From the NCBI GenBank assembly GCA_936943465.1, contig CAKZJN010000281.1, forward strand, positions 1 through 5,053: a DNA stretch of 5,053 nucleotides, given 5' to 3'. The notes beneath the pieces are model-generated. The model was not told the DNA's origin. It was given only the letters and a program-made list of their open reading frames with translations, and ran no database searches. Source of the stretch: an uncultured Rhodoferax sp. GTDB lineage: Bacteria; Pseudomonadota; Gammaproteobacteria; Burkholderiales; Burkholderiaceae_C. Below are positions 1 to 5,053 of the stretch, one piece after another; the stretch's first letter is position 1; each line of letters begins with the position of its first letter. Made by a program: the position numbers and the translations under genes.

Positions 1-753
1 CAGATGCTGCGTGCCAGCGCGGCACACTTTCCGGGGGTTGGGTGCTTGGTCGGTGCATTGGTGGCGGCACTCAGCGCGGCGCTGTTGTGGGCCCTGCCAG
101 CGGGCGGCTTTTCACCCCTGATCGTGGCCGCACTGGGCACCGCCTTTGGCATTTTGCTAACCGGCGCGTTCCACGAAGACGGCCTGGCCGACGTGGCGGA
201 TGGCCTGGGCGGTAGTTACCAGCGCGAGCGGGCGCTGGAAATCATGAAAGATTCGCGGGTCGGCGCCTTTGGTGCCATAGCCATCGTGATGGCGCTGCTG
301 GTCAAAGTGGCGCTGGTGGCACAACTGGCCAGCATGGGCGCGGCGGTGTTGTGCAGCGCGGCGTTTCTGGCCCATGTGGTTTCACGCACCTGGCCCTTAC
401 TGATCATCCGCGCGCTGCCGCATGTGGGCGATATAGCCGGAAGCAAATCCAAACCCTTGGCCGAGCAGATTACTTGGGTCGCGCTAGCGGTCGCCGTGTT
501 GTGGTGCCTCTTGGCGGTGTTGGTGGTTTTGGGCGTGGAAGTGAGCGGCATGCAAGTGACGCTGACGCGCGGCCAGCGTTGGGGCATTCCGGTTGCAGGG
601 GCATTGCTTGCCAGCGCATTGGCCTTTGCTTGGATGTTGCGAATGTTTTCCAAGCGCCTGCAAGGTTTCACCGGCGACTGCCTGGGTGCCACACAGCAAG
701 TCTGCGAACTGGCCTTTTACCTCGGTTTCCTGCTAGCTTGGAACACCCAATGA
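1..753 (+). CDS. cobS: Adenosylcobinamide-GDP ribazoletransferase (cobalamin synthase), 5' end cut by window
   Basis: CobS is an integral inner-membrane enzyme. It joins adenosylcobinamide-GDP to alpha-ribazole or its 5'-phosphate, giving adenosylcobalamin (phosphate) and GMP, and so closes the lower nucleotide loop of B12. Numbering from the Met at position 4, the family signature DGLADVADG lies at residues 59-67 (acidic D59, D63 and D66), followed by EIMKDSRVGAFGA at 79-91. The C-terminal motif GFTGDCLGAT is at 221-230. Hydrophobic segments at about 12-31, 38-54, 90-125, 157-178, 195-212 and 236-246 fit a polytopic membrane protein. The frame is open from base 1, and the Met at position 4 aligns well inside known CobS proteins, just before the HFPGVG segment. 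About 30-40 N-terminal residues, with the usual F-x-TR-x-P motif, should therefore lie upstream of the window. The stop overlaps the cobC start by 4 bases (ATGA). Family assignment is secure. Confidence 0.95.
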   Translation, partial: QMLRASAAHFPGVGCLVGALVAALSAALLWALPAGGFSPLIVAALGTAFGILLTGAFHEDGLADVADGLGGSYQRERALEIMKDSRVGAFGAIAIVMALLVKVALVAQLASMGAAVLCSAAFLAHVVSRTWPLLIIRALPHVGDIAGSKSKPLAEQITWVALAVAVLWCLLAVLVVLGVEVSGMQVTLTRGQRWGIPVAGALLASALAFAWMLRMFSKRLQGFTGDCLGATQQVCELAFYLGFLLAWNTQ

Positions 754-1403
754 GCGTGGGTGGCGATGCGTTCTGCGCAGGTAAAGGAGGAGGCCGCGCA
801 GCGGACGGGGGACACGGAGCAGAGCGCTTCGCTACCCATGCTCTGGCTGGAAGCAACCAACTCTGGCTAGCCCGCCATGCCAAACCATTGATCGCACCCG
901 GAATCTGCTACGGCACGCTGGATGTAGAAGCGCATGCCGAGTTAACCCAAATGGCAGCCCAGTCTCTGGCAAAGGCTTTGCCGACGGATATCACCGTCAT
1001 AACCTCTCCCCTTAGGCGTTGCATGCAATTGGCCGAATGCCTGCAAGCGCTGCGCCCCGATTTGACCTACCAAACCGACGACCGCCTGCGCGAGATGGAC
1101 TTCGGCACCTGGGAGGGCGTGCCCTGGGCCGACATTCCGAAAGAAGCCGTGGACGCCTGGACCGACGATTTCGCTAACCACCGCTTTGGCGGTAAGGAGT
1201 CTGCCAACGAAGTTCTGGCGCGGGTCGCATCGGCGTGGGACAGCCTGCAAGCCAACATGTCCACGCTATGGATTGCCCATTCGGGGGTGGCTCAGGCGGT
1301 CAGTTTGTTGCAGCAAGGCATTCGTCGTGTGGAGCGGGCGCAGGACTGGCCGGCACCGCAGTTGGGGTTTGGGGAATGGCTGACTTTCTCAAGACGCGCT
1401 TGA
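750..1403 (+). CDS. cobC: Histidine phosphatase family protein, probable alpha-ribazole / adenosylcobalamin-5'-phosphate phosphatase
   Basis: A 217-residue cytoplasmic phosphoglycerate-mutase-fold phosphatase. The phospho-histidine motif is RHAKP at residues 42-46 (H43 the expected nucleophile), in the form RHA rather than the classic RHG. SPLRRCMQLAE follows at 86-96 with the second arginine region, then REMDFGTWEG at 114-123 with acid E115, and IAHSGV at 175-180 with the second histidine H177. The position directly after cobS, with a 4-base ATGA overlap that suggests translational coupling, supports the CobC role of removing the 5'-phosphate from alpha-ribazole phosphate or cobalamin phosphate. 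The fold alone would not settle the substrate. The start at 750 is chosen because no other in-frame ATG precedes the catalytic core. It leaves about 37 residues before the first beta strand (QLWLARHAKP), where the family usually has only two to five. This extension is Gly/Ala-rich and repeat-like. An in-frame GTG at 756 is the only other nearby start. Confidence 0.88.
   Translation: MSVGGDAFCAGKGGGRAADGGHGAERFATHALAGSNQLWLARHAKPLIAPGICYGTLDVEAHAELTQMAAQSLAKALPTDITVITSPLRRCMQLAECLQALRPDLTYQTDDRLREMDFGTWEGVPWADIPKEAVDAWTDDFANHRFGGKESANEVLARVASAWDSLQANMSTLWIAHSGVAQAVSLLQQGIRRVERAQDWPAPQLGFGEWLTFSRRA
783..843. repeat. Low-complexity, repeat-like insert in the 5' end of cobC (tentative)
   Basis: This stretch encodes the atypical N-terminal extension of the phosphatase (about residues 12-31, KGGGRAADGG and following). 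It begins with a purine run, AAAGGAGGAGG at 783-793, which resembles a near-ideal Shine-Dalgarno sequence but has no start codon at a suitable distance in any frame. A GC-rich run follows, then a small nested hairpin: outer arms GAGCA (817-821) and TGCTC (839-843), inner arms AGCG (823-826) and CGCT (830-833) around CTT. It resembles short dispersed intergenic elements I associate with Comamonadaceae genomes, but only one copy is in the window, so its repeat status is inference from memory and its boundaries are approximate. Confidence 0.28.
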
Positions 1404-1427
1404 ATGCCCTAACGAATTTACTGGCAC

Positions 1428-2069
1428 TCAGCCTGGTGCTGGTGTTTTGTCCTTGAACCCACACACGGCGTTCACGCCGCATTGCCAGCACTGCGGTTTG
1501 CGCGCTTGGCAGATGTAGCGCCCGTGCAGGATTAGCCAATGGTGAGCGTCCACCAAATAGCGGGGCGGTACTCGCTTTAGGAGTTTTTCTTCTACTTCCA
1601 GCGGCGTTTTGCCGGGTGCCAGGCCGGTGCGGTTGCCCAGGCGAAAGATATGCGTGTCCACTGCCATGGTGGGTTCACCAAAGGCCACATTGAGCACCAC
1701 GTTGGCGGTCTTGCGACCGACGCCGGGAAGGCTCTCCAAGTCCTGCCGCGAGCCGGGAACCTCGCCCTGAAAGCGCTCGATGAGGATGCGGCAGGTTTCC
1801 AACAGGTGCCGGGCCTTGCTGCGGTAGAGGCCAATGGTCTTGATGTAGGACTCCAGCCCGTCCACACCCAGCGCCAGAATCTTTTCAGGTGTGTTCGCCA
1901 CCACAAAAAGCCTTCGCGTGGCCTTGTTGACGCTGACATCGGTCGCCTGCGCCGACAACAAAACAGCGGTCAGCAACTCAAACACCGAGGCATATTCCAA
2001 CTCGGTTTGCGGGCTGGGGTTGGCGGCCTGCAGGATGCTGAAGAAACTTTCTATTTGGGTGGCTTTCAT
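1428..2069 (-). CDS. nth: Endonuclease III (DNA glycosylase / AP lyase)
   Basis: A base-excision repair enzyme that removes oxidised pyrimidines and cleaves the abasic site by beta-elimination. With the start at 2069 the protein is 213 residues, against 211 in E. coli. The key residues fall at the E. coli numbers: K120 in the helix-hairpin-helix LPGVGRKTANVV (114-125), catalytic D138 in VDTHIFR, and the [4Fe-4S] ligands C187, C194, C197 and C203 (C-x6-C-x2-C-x5-C). LLSAQATDVSVNKAT (37-51) is also characteristic. An in-frame ATG at 2105 would add 12 residues (MPTAIASSFADP) that lack homology in known Nth proteins. It directly abuts the stop of the upstream HDOD gene (TAG followed by ATG), so reinitiation there is possible. 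I prefer 2069 because MKATQIESFF aligns with the usual N terminus, although neither start has a clear Shine-Dalgarno sequence. Nth is probably co-transcribed with the HDOD gene and converges on cobC 24 bases away. Confidence 0.95.
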   Translation of the reverse strand: MKATQIESFFSILQAANPSPQTELEYASVFELLTAVLLSAQATDVSVNKATRRLFVVANTPEKILALGVDGLESYIKTIGLYRSKARHLLETCRILIERFQGEVPGSRQDLESLPGVGRKTANVVLNVAFGEPTMAVDTHIFRLGNRTGLAPGKTPLEVEEKLLKRVPPRYLVDAHHWLILHGRYICQARKPQCWQCGVNAVCGFKDKTPAPG

Positions 2070-2105
2070 GGGGTCAGCAAAAGATGAGGCAATCGCGGTG
2101 GGCAT

Positions 2106-2927
2106 CTAGCTGACGTTAACAAATTTTGTGCGGTCGGGAAAATGGTGGGTCATCCATTCGCGCCGCAAGCGCAAGGCTGCCAACACCTCCTCGGGCAGAC
2201 TGGCAACGGACTCCGGCCCGGAGTCAGCCGCTTCTGCCAACAGCCCGGCGAGGTGCAGAACGGCCCCCAAGCGCGAGAAGCCAGCCTCCGCCATCGGGTC
2301 TGCGGCACGCTGGAGCGCTTGCACCATTTGTGGTGGAAACTGCCAGCGGCGTGCCAGTTCGGCGGTGATCTGGCCCTCGGTAAAGCCGAGCAAGCGCGTT
2401 TCGCGCTTCCAGCGCACACCCGGAATCTGAGGCAGCTTTTCGACCACCTGAAGAATGGACGGCTCAGCCTGAGCAATCAGCAACTCACCCAGACGCAACA
2501 TCATTCCGGTGAGCCAGCCTATATGGCCGTGGATGCCGACACGCGTTGCAAGCCATTGCGCGTAGCCGGCGCAGTCCATGGTGGTGGTCCAAAAGGCGTT
2601 GCGGTCCAGCCCCGGAAACGCCTGAAATGTGTCGTTCAGACTGACACCGACCGCCAGCGAGCGCACACGCTCCATTCCCACCAAAGCGACGGCGTCCTCC
2701 AGTAGCCCCACACTTCGGGACAAGCCAAACTGGCTGCTATTGGCCAGCTTGAGCAGGCGTGCTGCCATGGCCGGGTCGCGCGCAATGATGGCGCACACCT
2801 GATCGACGGTTGCGTCCTCGTCGTGCAGGGTGCGAATCAGAGCCTGCGCCACATGCGAGATGCTGGGGATTTGCACCGTACTGAAGAAAGTTTCAATGTC
2901 TGGCAAGGAGTTCCCCGAAAATTTCAA
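2106..2927 (-). CDS. HDOD domain-containing protein
   Basis: A 273-residue soluble protein made almost entirely of one HDOD domain, the degenerate relative of the HD phosphohydrolase fold found in bacterial signalling proteins. Diagnostic parts are the N-terminal IPSISHVAQALIRTLHDEDATVDQV region (20-44), IIARDPAMAARLLKLANSSQFGLSR (47-71), and the helix LLEDAVALVGMERVRSLAV (75-93). The segment that carries the metal-binding His-Asp in true HD domains reads TGMMLRLGELLIA (140-152) and lacks that pair, so hydrolase activity is unlikely. No receiver, GGDEF, EAL or kinase domain is attached. HDOD proteins are linked to c-di-GMP, stress and motility signalling in various bacteria, but nothing here identifies a partner. 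The first usable start is a TTG at 2925-2927, with an in-frame stop eight codons earlier and no obvious Shine-Dalgarno sequence. A second TTG seven codons in is the alternative. The stop directly abuts the upstream candidate start of nth. Confidence 0.87.
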   Translation of the reverse strand: MKFSGNSLPDIETFFSTVQIPSISHVAQALIRTLHDEDATVDQVCAIIARDPAMAARLLKLANSSQFGLSRSVGLLEDAVALVGMERVRSLAVGVSLNDTFQAFPGLDRNAFWTTTMDCAGYAQWLATRVGIHGHIGWLTGMMLRLGELLIAQAEPSILQVVEKLPQIPGVRWKRETRLLGFTEGQITAELARRWQFPPQMVQALQRAADPMAEAGFSRLGAVLHLAGLLAEAADSGPESVASLPEEVLAALRLRREWMTHHFPDRTKFVNVS

Positions 2928-2972
2928 AGCACAATCAGGGTGAATTTAACCCAACATGCCAGAGTCAACCGT
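2928..2972. promoter_or_regulatory. Divergent intergenic region between the HDOD gene and the aminotransferase gene
   Basis: These 45 bases separate two divergent coding regions and are AT-richer than the flanks. They probably hold the translation start signals for both directions and at least part of the promoters. On the minus strand a TTGACT hexamer (2968 to 2963) resembles a -35 box, but the best -10-like hexamer, TAAATT (2948 to 2943), is only 14 bases away, too close for a normal sigma-70 promoter. On the plus strand no clear promoter is visible. A weak AGAG at 2961-2964 is the only ribosome-binding candidate for the ATG at 2973. Regulatory function is inferred from position rather than motif quality. 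Confidence 0.3.
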
Positions 2973-4163
2973 ATGAAATTCGCCGATCGTCTGAATAATG
3001 TAGAGACTTCCGCTATTCGTGAGCTATTTAAGTTACTTGGAAAGCCGGGAATCATCAGTTTTGCCGGAGGTTTCCCGGATAGCGCCATGTTTGATGTCGA
3101 AGGTATCCGTGAGGCCAGCAACCGCGCGTTAGCTGAGGAGCCCGGTGCTGCTTTGCAATATGGAGCCACCGAGGGTTACCAACCGCTACGTGAGCAACTT
3201 ACGGCCTTTATGCAAAGCAAGGGCGTGACTGACTTGTCACCGGAACAATTGATTGTGACCACGGGCAGTCAGCAGGCTTTGGACTTGTTGGGCAAGACCA
3301 TGATCAGCCCTGGTGACAAGGTGATTGTGGAAGGTCCTACGTTTCTGGCCACCATTCAGTGCTTCCGCTTGTATGGCGCCGAACTCATTAGCGCGCCAAT
3401 CGATGCCAACGGCGTCAACACCGACACGCTGGAGCAACTGATTGCCGAACACAAACCCAAGCTGGTGTACCTGATTCCTACCTTCGGCAACCCCAGCGGC
3501 GCCATGCTCAGCCTGGAGCGCCGCAAGCGCGTGCTGGAACTGGCGGTGAAGTACCAGACGCTGGTGGTGGAAGACGATCCTTACGGCGACTTGTATTTTG
3601 GCGAGGCGCCGCCCCCGAGCATGCTGGCGCTGAGCGCGCAGGTTCCCGGTAGCCGCGACTGGCTTGCCCACTGCGGCAGCCTGAGCAAGGTGCTAAGCCC
3701 CGGCCTGCGCGTGGGTTGGATGATTGCCCCGCCCGAATTGCTGGGCAAGGCCACCATGTGCAAGCAGTTCAGTGATGCGCACACCAGCACCTTTGCCCAG
3801 GCCACGGCTGCGCAATACCTCAAGGCTGGCCGCATGCCCGCCACACTGGCGCATGTGCGCAAGGTCTACGCCGAGCGGGCGCAGGCCATGGGCGATGCTT
3901 TGCGCAAAGAACTGGGCGATGCGATTGAATTTGTGCAACCGCAAGGCGGTTTGTTTGTGTGGGCGCGGCTGACCGGTGCGGGCGGCAAGGTGAGTGATGG
4001 TGGCGTCTTTGCCAAGCGCGCTATCGACAAGGGCGTGGCCTTTGTGCCGGGAGTGCCTTTCTATGCGGCCAATGCCGATGCTTCCACTTTCCGCCTGAGT
4101 TTTGCCACGGCGGATGTGGCGCGCATTCAGGAAGGCGTGTCCCGACTGGCGCAGGCGCTGTAA
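2973..4163 (+). CDS. PLP-dependent aminotransferase, fold type I, close to 2-aminoadipate transaminase (LysN type)
   Basis: A 396-residue cytoplasmic class I/II aminotransferase. SFAGGFPDSAMF (29-40) forms the N-terminal substrate-recognition region and LQYGATEGYQPLR (61-73) follows. TTGSQQALDLLGK (96-108) belongs to the phosphate-binding region. IPTFGNPSG (168-176) carries the conserved Asn N173, and VVEDDPYGDLYF (198-209) carries the Asp that pairs with the PLP ring nitrogen, plus Y204. GSLSKVLSPGLRVGW (235-249) holds the Schiff-base lysine K239, and R374 in TFRLSFA should bind the substrate carboxylate. The overall pattern matches Thermus LysN and related aminoadipate/aromatic/branched-chain transaminases. 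These enzymes have broad specificity, so the true substrate cannot be read from sequence. The start at 2973 gives the normal family N terminus (MKFADRLNNVETSAIREL). The open frame extends 150 bases further upstream but overlaps the HDOD gene. It is followed 18 bases later by the AsmA-like gene, probably on the same transcript. Confidence 0.93.
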   Translation: MKFADRLNNVETSAIRELFKLLGKPGIISFAGGFPDSAMFDVEGIREASNRALAEEPGAALQYGATEGYQPLREQLTAFMQSKGVTDLSPEQLIVTTGSQQALDLLGKTMISPGDKVIVEGPTFLATIQCFRLYGAELISAPIDANGVNTDTLEQLIAEHKPKLVYLIPTFGNPSGAMLSLERRKRVLELAVKYQTLVVEDDPYGDLYFGEAPPPSMLALSAQVPGSRDWLAHCGSLSKVLSPGLRVGWMIAPPELLGKATMCKQFSDAHTSTFAQATAAQYLKAGRMPATLAHVRKVYAERAQAMGDALRKELGDAIEFVQPQGGLFVWARLTGAGGKVSDGGVFAKRAIDKGVAFVPGVPFYAANADASTFRLSFATADVARIQEGVSRLAQAL

Positions 4164-4181
4164 CGGCCTTGGTGCCCTGCC

Positions 4182-4925
4182 ATGAAAAGGTTTCTATGGG
4201 GGCTTTTGCTGGTGCTGCTGATGGCGGTCGGTGGAGGCGCCTGGTGGGCCTACCACTCCCGCGACGCATTGATTGCCAGTGCAATTCGAACCTATGGTCC
4301 GCAAATTGCCGGGGTGCCGGTTGAACTGAGCAGCGTGCGGCTGGACCCAGCGCAAGGCACGGCCGTGCTCCAGGGCCTGCAATTGGGTAACCCCAAAGGC
4401 TTCAAGACACCCAGCGCACTGCGGGTGGATCAGGTTCTGTTGGATTTGGATGTGGCCACGCTAACCAGCAACGTGGTGCACATCCGCCACGTCAGCATCC
4501 TGCAGCCCGAAGTAACGTATGAACACGCCTCGGGCGGCAGCAACCTGGATGTGATTCAGCGCAATGTGGAGGCAACGCTTTCCAACCTGGGCGTTGGCGG
4601 CGGGGGCGCGCAGACTGACAAGGCAGCCGGCAACGGCAAGAAGCTCATCATTGATCGCTTTGACATTCTCGGTGCCAAGGCCGAGGTGAGTGCTACGGTG
4701 CTGGAGGGCAAGACGGTCACGGTGTCGCTGACCGATGTGCACCTGAGCGACATGGGCAAAAAGGCCGGCGGAATCAGCCCAGCTCAGGCGACTTCGCAAG
4801 TCTTGGTCGCCGTGCGGCAAGCGGTAACCTCAGCCGTTACCCCGCTGCACCTGGATGGCGTGGTGGATGCGGTCAAGAAGGGGGCGGCGTCGGTAGTGGA
4901 CAGCGTAAAAGGTTTCTTCAAATAA
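4182..4925 (+). CDS. Small membrane-anchored AsmA-like protein
   Basis: A 247-residue protein with one N-terminal hydrophobic segment (about residues 4-23, preceded by MKR), which reads as an uncleaved signal anchor placing the rest in the periplasm. The next part resembles the N-terminal region of AsmA/DUF748-type envelope proteins: DALIASAIRTYGPQIAGVPVEL (28-49), then AVLQGLQLGNPKGF (61-74), then VDQVLLDLDVATL (82-94) and ILQPEVTYE (106-114). A Gly-rich linker (137-152) leads to a second beta-rich part (154-190). The C terminus is predicted to form amphipathic helices with a short internal repeat: VVDAVKKG (227-234) and VVDSVKGF (238-245). AsmA proteins of E. coli type are over 600 residues, so this is a minimal version that may lack most of the repeated groove-forming module. 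A role in envelope or lipid homeostasis is family-based inference; the specific function is unknown. No Shine-Dalgarno sequence is evident in the 18-base gap upstream. Confidence 0.8.
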   Translation: MKRFLWGLLLVLLMAVGGGAWWAYHSRDALIASAIRTYGPQIAGVPVELSSVRLDPAQGTAVLQGLQLGNPKGFKTPSALRVDQVLLDLDVATLTSNVVHIRHVSILQPEVTYEHASGGSNLDVIQRNVEATLSNLGVGGGGAQTDKAAGNGKKLIIDRFDILGAKAEVSATVLEGKTVTVSLTDVHLSDMGKKAGGISPAQATSQVLVAVRQAVTSAVTPLHLDGVVDAVKKGAASVVDSVKGFFK

Positions 4926-4940
4926 GGTTCAATCTGACCC

Positions 4941-5053
4941 ATGAAAAAACAGATCAAGATCGACTTCGTGTCCGACGTTTCCTGCCCCTGGTGCGCCATT
5001 GGCTTGCAGTCGCTGCAAACTGCAATCGACCAACTCGGCGGCGAACTCGACGC
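4941..5053 (+). CDS. DsbA family oxidoreductase (FrnE-like), 3' end cut by window
   Basis: The first 37 complete codons of a gene that runs off the window. The N terminus reads KIDFVSDVSCPWCAIGLQSL (residues 6-25): a first beta strand followed by a CPWC redox motif at 15-18 and then a helix. This is the pattern of the FrnE / 2-hydroxychromene-2-carboxylate isomerase branch of the DsbA thioredoxin-fold family, in which the active-site strand begins within ten residues of the start and there is no signal peptide. It therefore looks cytoplasmic rather than a periplasmic DsbA. The start ATG lies 15 bases after the stop of the AsmA-like gene, with a weak AAGG (4924-4927) rather far upstream. Co-transcription with the two preceding genes is likely. 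Exact activity (disulfide oxidoreductase or isomerase-like) cannot be decided from this fragment. Confidence 0.85.
   Translation, partial: MKKQIKIDFVSDVSCPWCAIGLQSLQTAIDQLGGELD

Noticed and set aside
216..692. 158-codon minus-strand frame antisense to cobS
   Set aside because: Its composition is that expected opposite a GC-rich membrane-protein gene; there is no recognisable domain or start signal, and cobS itself is unmistakable.
351..749. Open reading frame continuing about 400 bases upstream of the cobC start, inside cobS
   Set aside because: It is the +2 shadow of cobS in GC-rich DNA. Its translation has no family resemblance until the phosphatase begins, and the ATGA-coupled ATG at 750 is the sensible start.
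1..750. Cobalamin riboswitch or B12-linked regulatory element
   Set aside because: The window starts inside cobS; no non-coding leader is present, so any riboswitch would lie upstream and cannot be seen.
1389..1403. Small hairpin (TCAAG, loop ACGCG, CTTGA) at the cobC stop codon as a terminator
   Set aside because: The stem is only 5 bp and no T run follows on either strand. The 24-base convergent gap shows no intrinsic terminator.
2142..2705. 187-codon plus-strand frame antisense to the HDOD gene
   Set aside because: The minus-strand frame shows clear HDOD motifs; the opposite frame has no domain resemblance and is a GC-driven shadow.
2823..2972. N-terminal 50-codon extension of the aminotransferase frame
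   Set aside because: It overlaps the HDOD coding region, its sequence is unlike any aminotransferase N terminus, and the ATG at 2973 gives the standard family start.
4823..4841. Perfect 6-bp inverted repeat GGTAAC / GTTACC with a 7-base spacer
   Set aside because: It lies inside the AsmA-like coding region, has no T tract and is short enough to occur by chance.

Overview
The window is GC-rich, gene-dense bacterial chromosome. The protein sequences (CobS, a CobC-type phosphatase, Nth, a LysN-like aminotransferase) have the character of a betaproteobacterium, most likely Burkholderiales/Comamonadaceae (Rhodoferax- or Polaromonas-like). That placement comes from family resemblance remembered from known proteins, not from a search. 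No rRNA, tRNA, CRISPR array, insertion sequence or phage gene is visible, and no stretch over 300 bases lacks a gene.

Layout. (1) Positions 1-1403, plus strand: the end of a cobalamin nucleotide-loop operon. It holds a 5'-truncated cobS and a histidine-phosphatase gene of the CobC (alpha-ribazole phosphatase) type, joined by a 4-base ATGA overlap. (2) Positions 1428-2927, minus strand: a two-gene unit, an HDOD-domain signalling protein followed by nth (endonuclease III). It converges on cobC with only 24 bases between the stop codons. (3) Positions 2928-2972: a 45-base divergent gap that must carry the 5' signals for both directions unless promoters lie inside the coding regions. (4) Positions 2973-5053, plus strand: a tightly packed set of a fold-type I PLP aminotransferase close to 2-aminoadipate transaminase (LysN type), a short membrane-anchored AsmA-like protein, and the start of a DsbA-family (FrnE-like) thiol oxidoreductase with a CPWC motif. 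The gaps are 18 and 15 bases, so one transcript is likely.

Functionally, CobS joins adenosylcobinamide-GDP to alpha-ribazole (or its phosphate) and CobC removes the 5'-phosphate, so the first two genes act in consecutive or alternative-order steps of late B12 assembly. Nth is a housekeeping base-excision repair enzyme. The HDOD protein and the AsmA-like protein have no assignable specific role. The region looks ordinary overall. The points most worth a second look are the unusual 5' end of cobC, which carries a low-complexity, repeat-like insert, and the start-codon questions for the HDOD gene and nth. I found no convincing novel multi-gene system.
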